In this document: in pieces, positions 63,532 to 64,000 of the stretch
Numbering within the stretch: position 1 is the stretch's first letter
How the letters are laid out: every line of letters begins with the position of its first letter
Assembly: GCF_002197845.1 (NCBI RefSeq)
Contig: NZ_NIDE01000014.1
Location: forward strand, 310,001 to 374,000
DNA: 64,000 bases
Source of the DNA: Fimbriiglobus ruber
Lineage (GTDB): Bacteria > Planctomycetota > Planctomycetia > Gemmatales > Gemmataceae
Direction: 5' to 3'
Made by a program: the position numbers and the translations under genes
Notes under the pieces: model-generated
The model's database searches: none
Told to the model about the DNA's origin: nothing
Seen by the model: only the letters and a program-made list of their open reading frames with translations

Positions 63532-64000
63532 TCAGCCGTCCGGCCGGGCGCACAGGAGGGCCAGGACGGCCATCCGGACGGCGAGGCCGTTCGTCACCTG
63601 GTCGAGGATCACGGAGTTCGGCCCGTCGGCCACGTCCGGCGTGAGTTCGACGCCGCGGTTGATCGGGCCGGGGCGAGGATGAGCAGGCCCGGCTTGGCCC
63701 GTTTCATGCGGTCGCCGTTCAGGCCGAACAGGGCGGCGTACTCGCGGACGGACGGGAACAGCCCGGTCCGCTGCCGCTCGATCTGGAGGCGGAGCAGGTT
63801 CACCACGTCGCACTCGGCCAGGACGCGGTCGAGGTCGTCCGCGATCTCGACGCCGAGGGAGGCCACTTCCCGCGGGACGAGGGTGGTCGGCCCGCAGGCG
63901 ATCACCCGCGCGCCGAGCTTCACCAGCCCGTGGATGTTGCTCCGGGCGACCCGGCTGTGGGCGATGTCGCCGACGATCGCGACCGTCAGCCCGGCGATCT
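63532..64000 (-). pseudogene. pyrB: Aspartate carbamoyltransferase catalytic subunit, 3' part, one-base frameshift
   Basis: The minus strand from the window edge reads [40 protein letters not shown], the carbamoyl-phosphate/aspartate fold of ATCase, then [20 protein letters not shown]. At 63672 one G is missing (CCCCGGCCCG for CCCCGGGCCCG): one frame gives [10 protein letters not shown] and stops, the next gives [20 protein letters not shown], the conserved P-x-P-x-N-R-G-x-E-x loop, and runs to the TGA at 63532. The enzyme makes carbamoyl aspartate in pyrimidine synthesis and is normally essential, so a sequence error is likelier than true loss unless a second copy exists. The 5' part is outside the window. 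Confidence 0.85.

Noticed and set aside
1-64000. tRNA, rRNA, riboswitch, or a new defence or secretion system
   Set aside because: Reading both strands I found no tRNA cloverleaf, rRNA segment or riboswitch consensus, and no restriction, toxin-antitoxin or defence gene cluster. A tRNAscan or Infernal run would settle the RNA part.

Overview
The window looks like the chromosome of a Gemmata-type planctomycete (order Gemmatales). The evidence is taxon-typical families: a PVC-type haem-binding dehydrogenase-like protein, tandem DUF1559 pilin-like proteins, ECF sigma factors linked to Hanks-type Ser/Thr kinases with WD40 tails, secreted proteins with an N-terminal LExRSxP motif, and several IS families common in these genomes. 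The DNA is GC-rich except in IS tails and the C-terminal half of the kinase at 14860-18234. I could not place it to species.

Layout. 1-2.4 kb: two transposase genes on opposite strands and a gene remnant. 2.8-14.3 kb: secreted metabolic and proteolytic genes (PVC haem protein, isochorismatase-like hydrolase, Tat-exported polysaccharide deacetylase, M16 peptidase, DinB protein, membrane TPR protein). 14.9-18.7 kb: a Ser/Thr kinase overlapped at its stop codon by an ECF sigma factor. 19-23 kb: an IS pile-up, with a decayed ISKra4-type element next to two 951-bp IS5-family copies, one inserted inside the other; the outer copy splits a small LExRSxP gene. 23.4-27.4 kb: a tandem array of DUF1559 genes and a lipoprotein, with one truncated lipoprotein copy and the tail of a fourth DUF1559 gene. 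27.5-33.6 kb: a second ECF sigma factor, a frameshifted kinase that has lost its WD40 domain, and an intact kinase-WD40 protein. 33.7-34.6 kb: transposase debris and a scrap of a dihydrodipicolinate synthase-family gene. 35.1-38.7 kb: an RND-type efflux permease.

38.6-46.5 kb is the best-organised block. It is one leftward operon encoding a GntR/FadR-type regulator, an exported sialidase, an SGNH sialate O-acetylesterase, an N-acylglucosamine 2-epimerase, an exported kelch mutarotase, an MFS transporter and an N-acetylneuraminate lyase-like aldolase, most with overlapping start and stop codons. The proteins would release, de-acetylate, anomerise, import and cleave sialic acid, then convert ManNAc to GlcNAc. 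Just upstream of the regulator lie three GATATA/GGTATA-like direct repeats resembling the E. coli NanR operator.

47-53.1 kb: an ISAzo13-type element (with an A-AAA-AAG slippery heptamer) inserted near the 5' end of a multi-PAS hybrid histidine kinase, then a second hybrid kinase broken by a one-base frameshift. 54-62.7 kb: three consecutive large surface-type proteins with unrelated N-terminal halves (delta-60 repeats or NHL propellers) but an almost identical ~740-bp C-terminal FG-GAP/VCBS cassette. The window ends with a GNAT acetyltransferase and the 3' part of pyrB, which carries a one-base frameshift. Several breaks are single-base indels, one of them in a housekeeping gene, so some may be sequence errors rather than decay.
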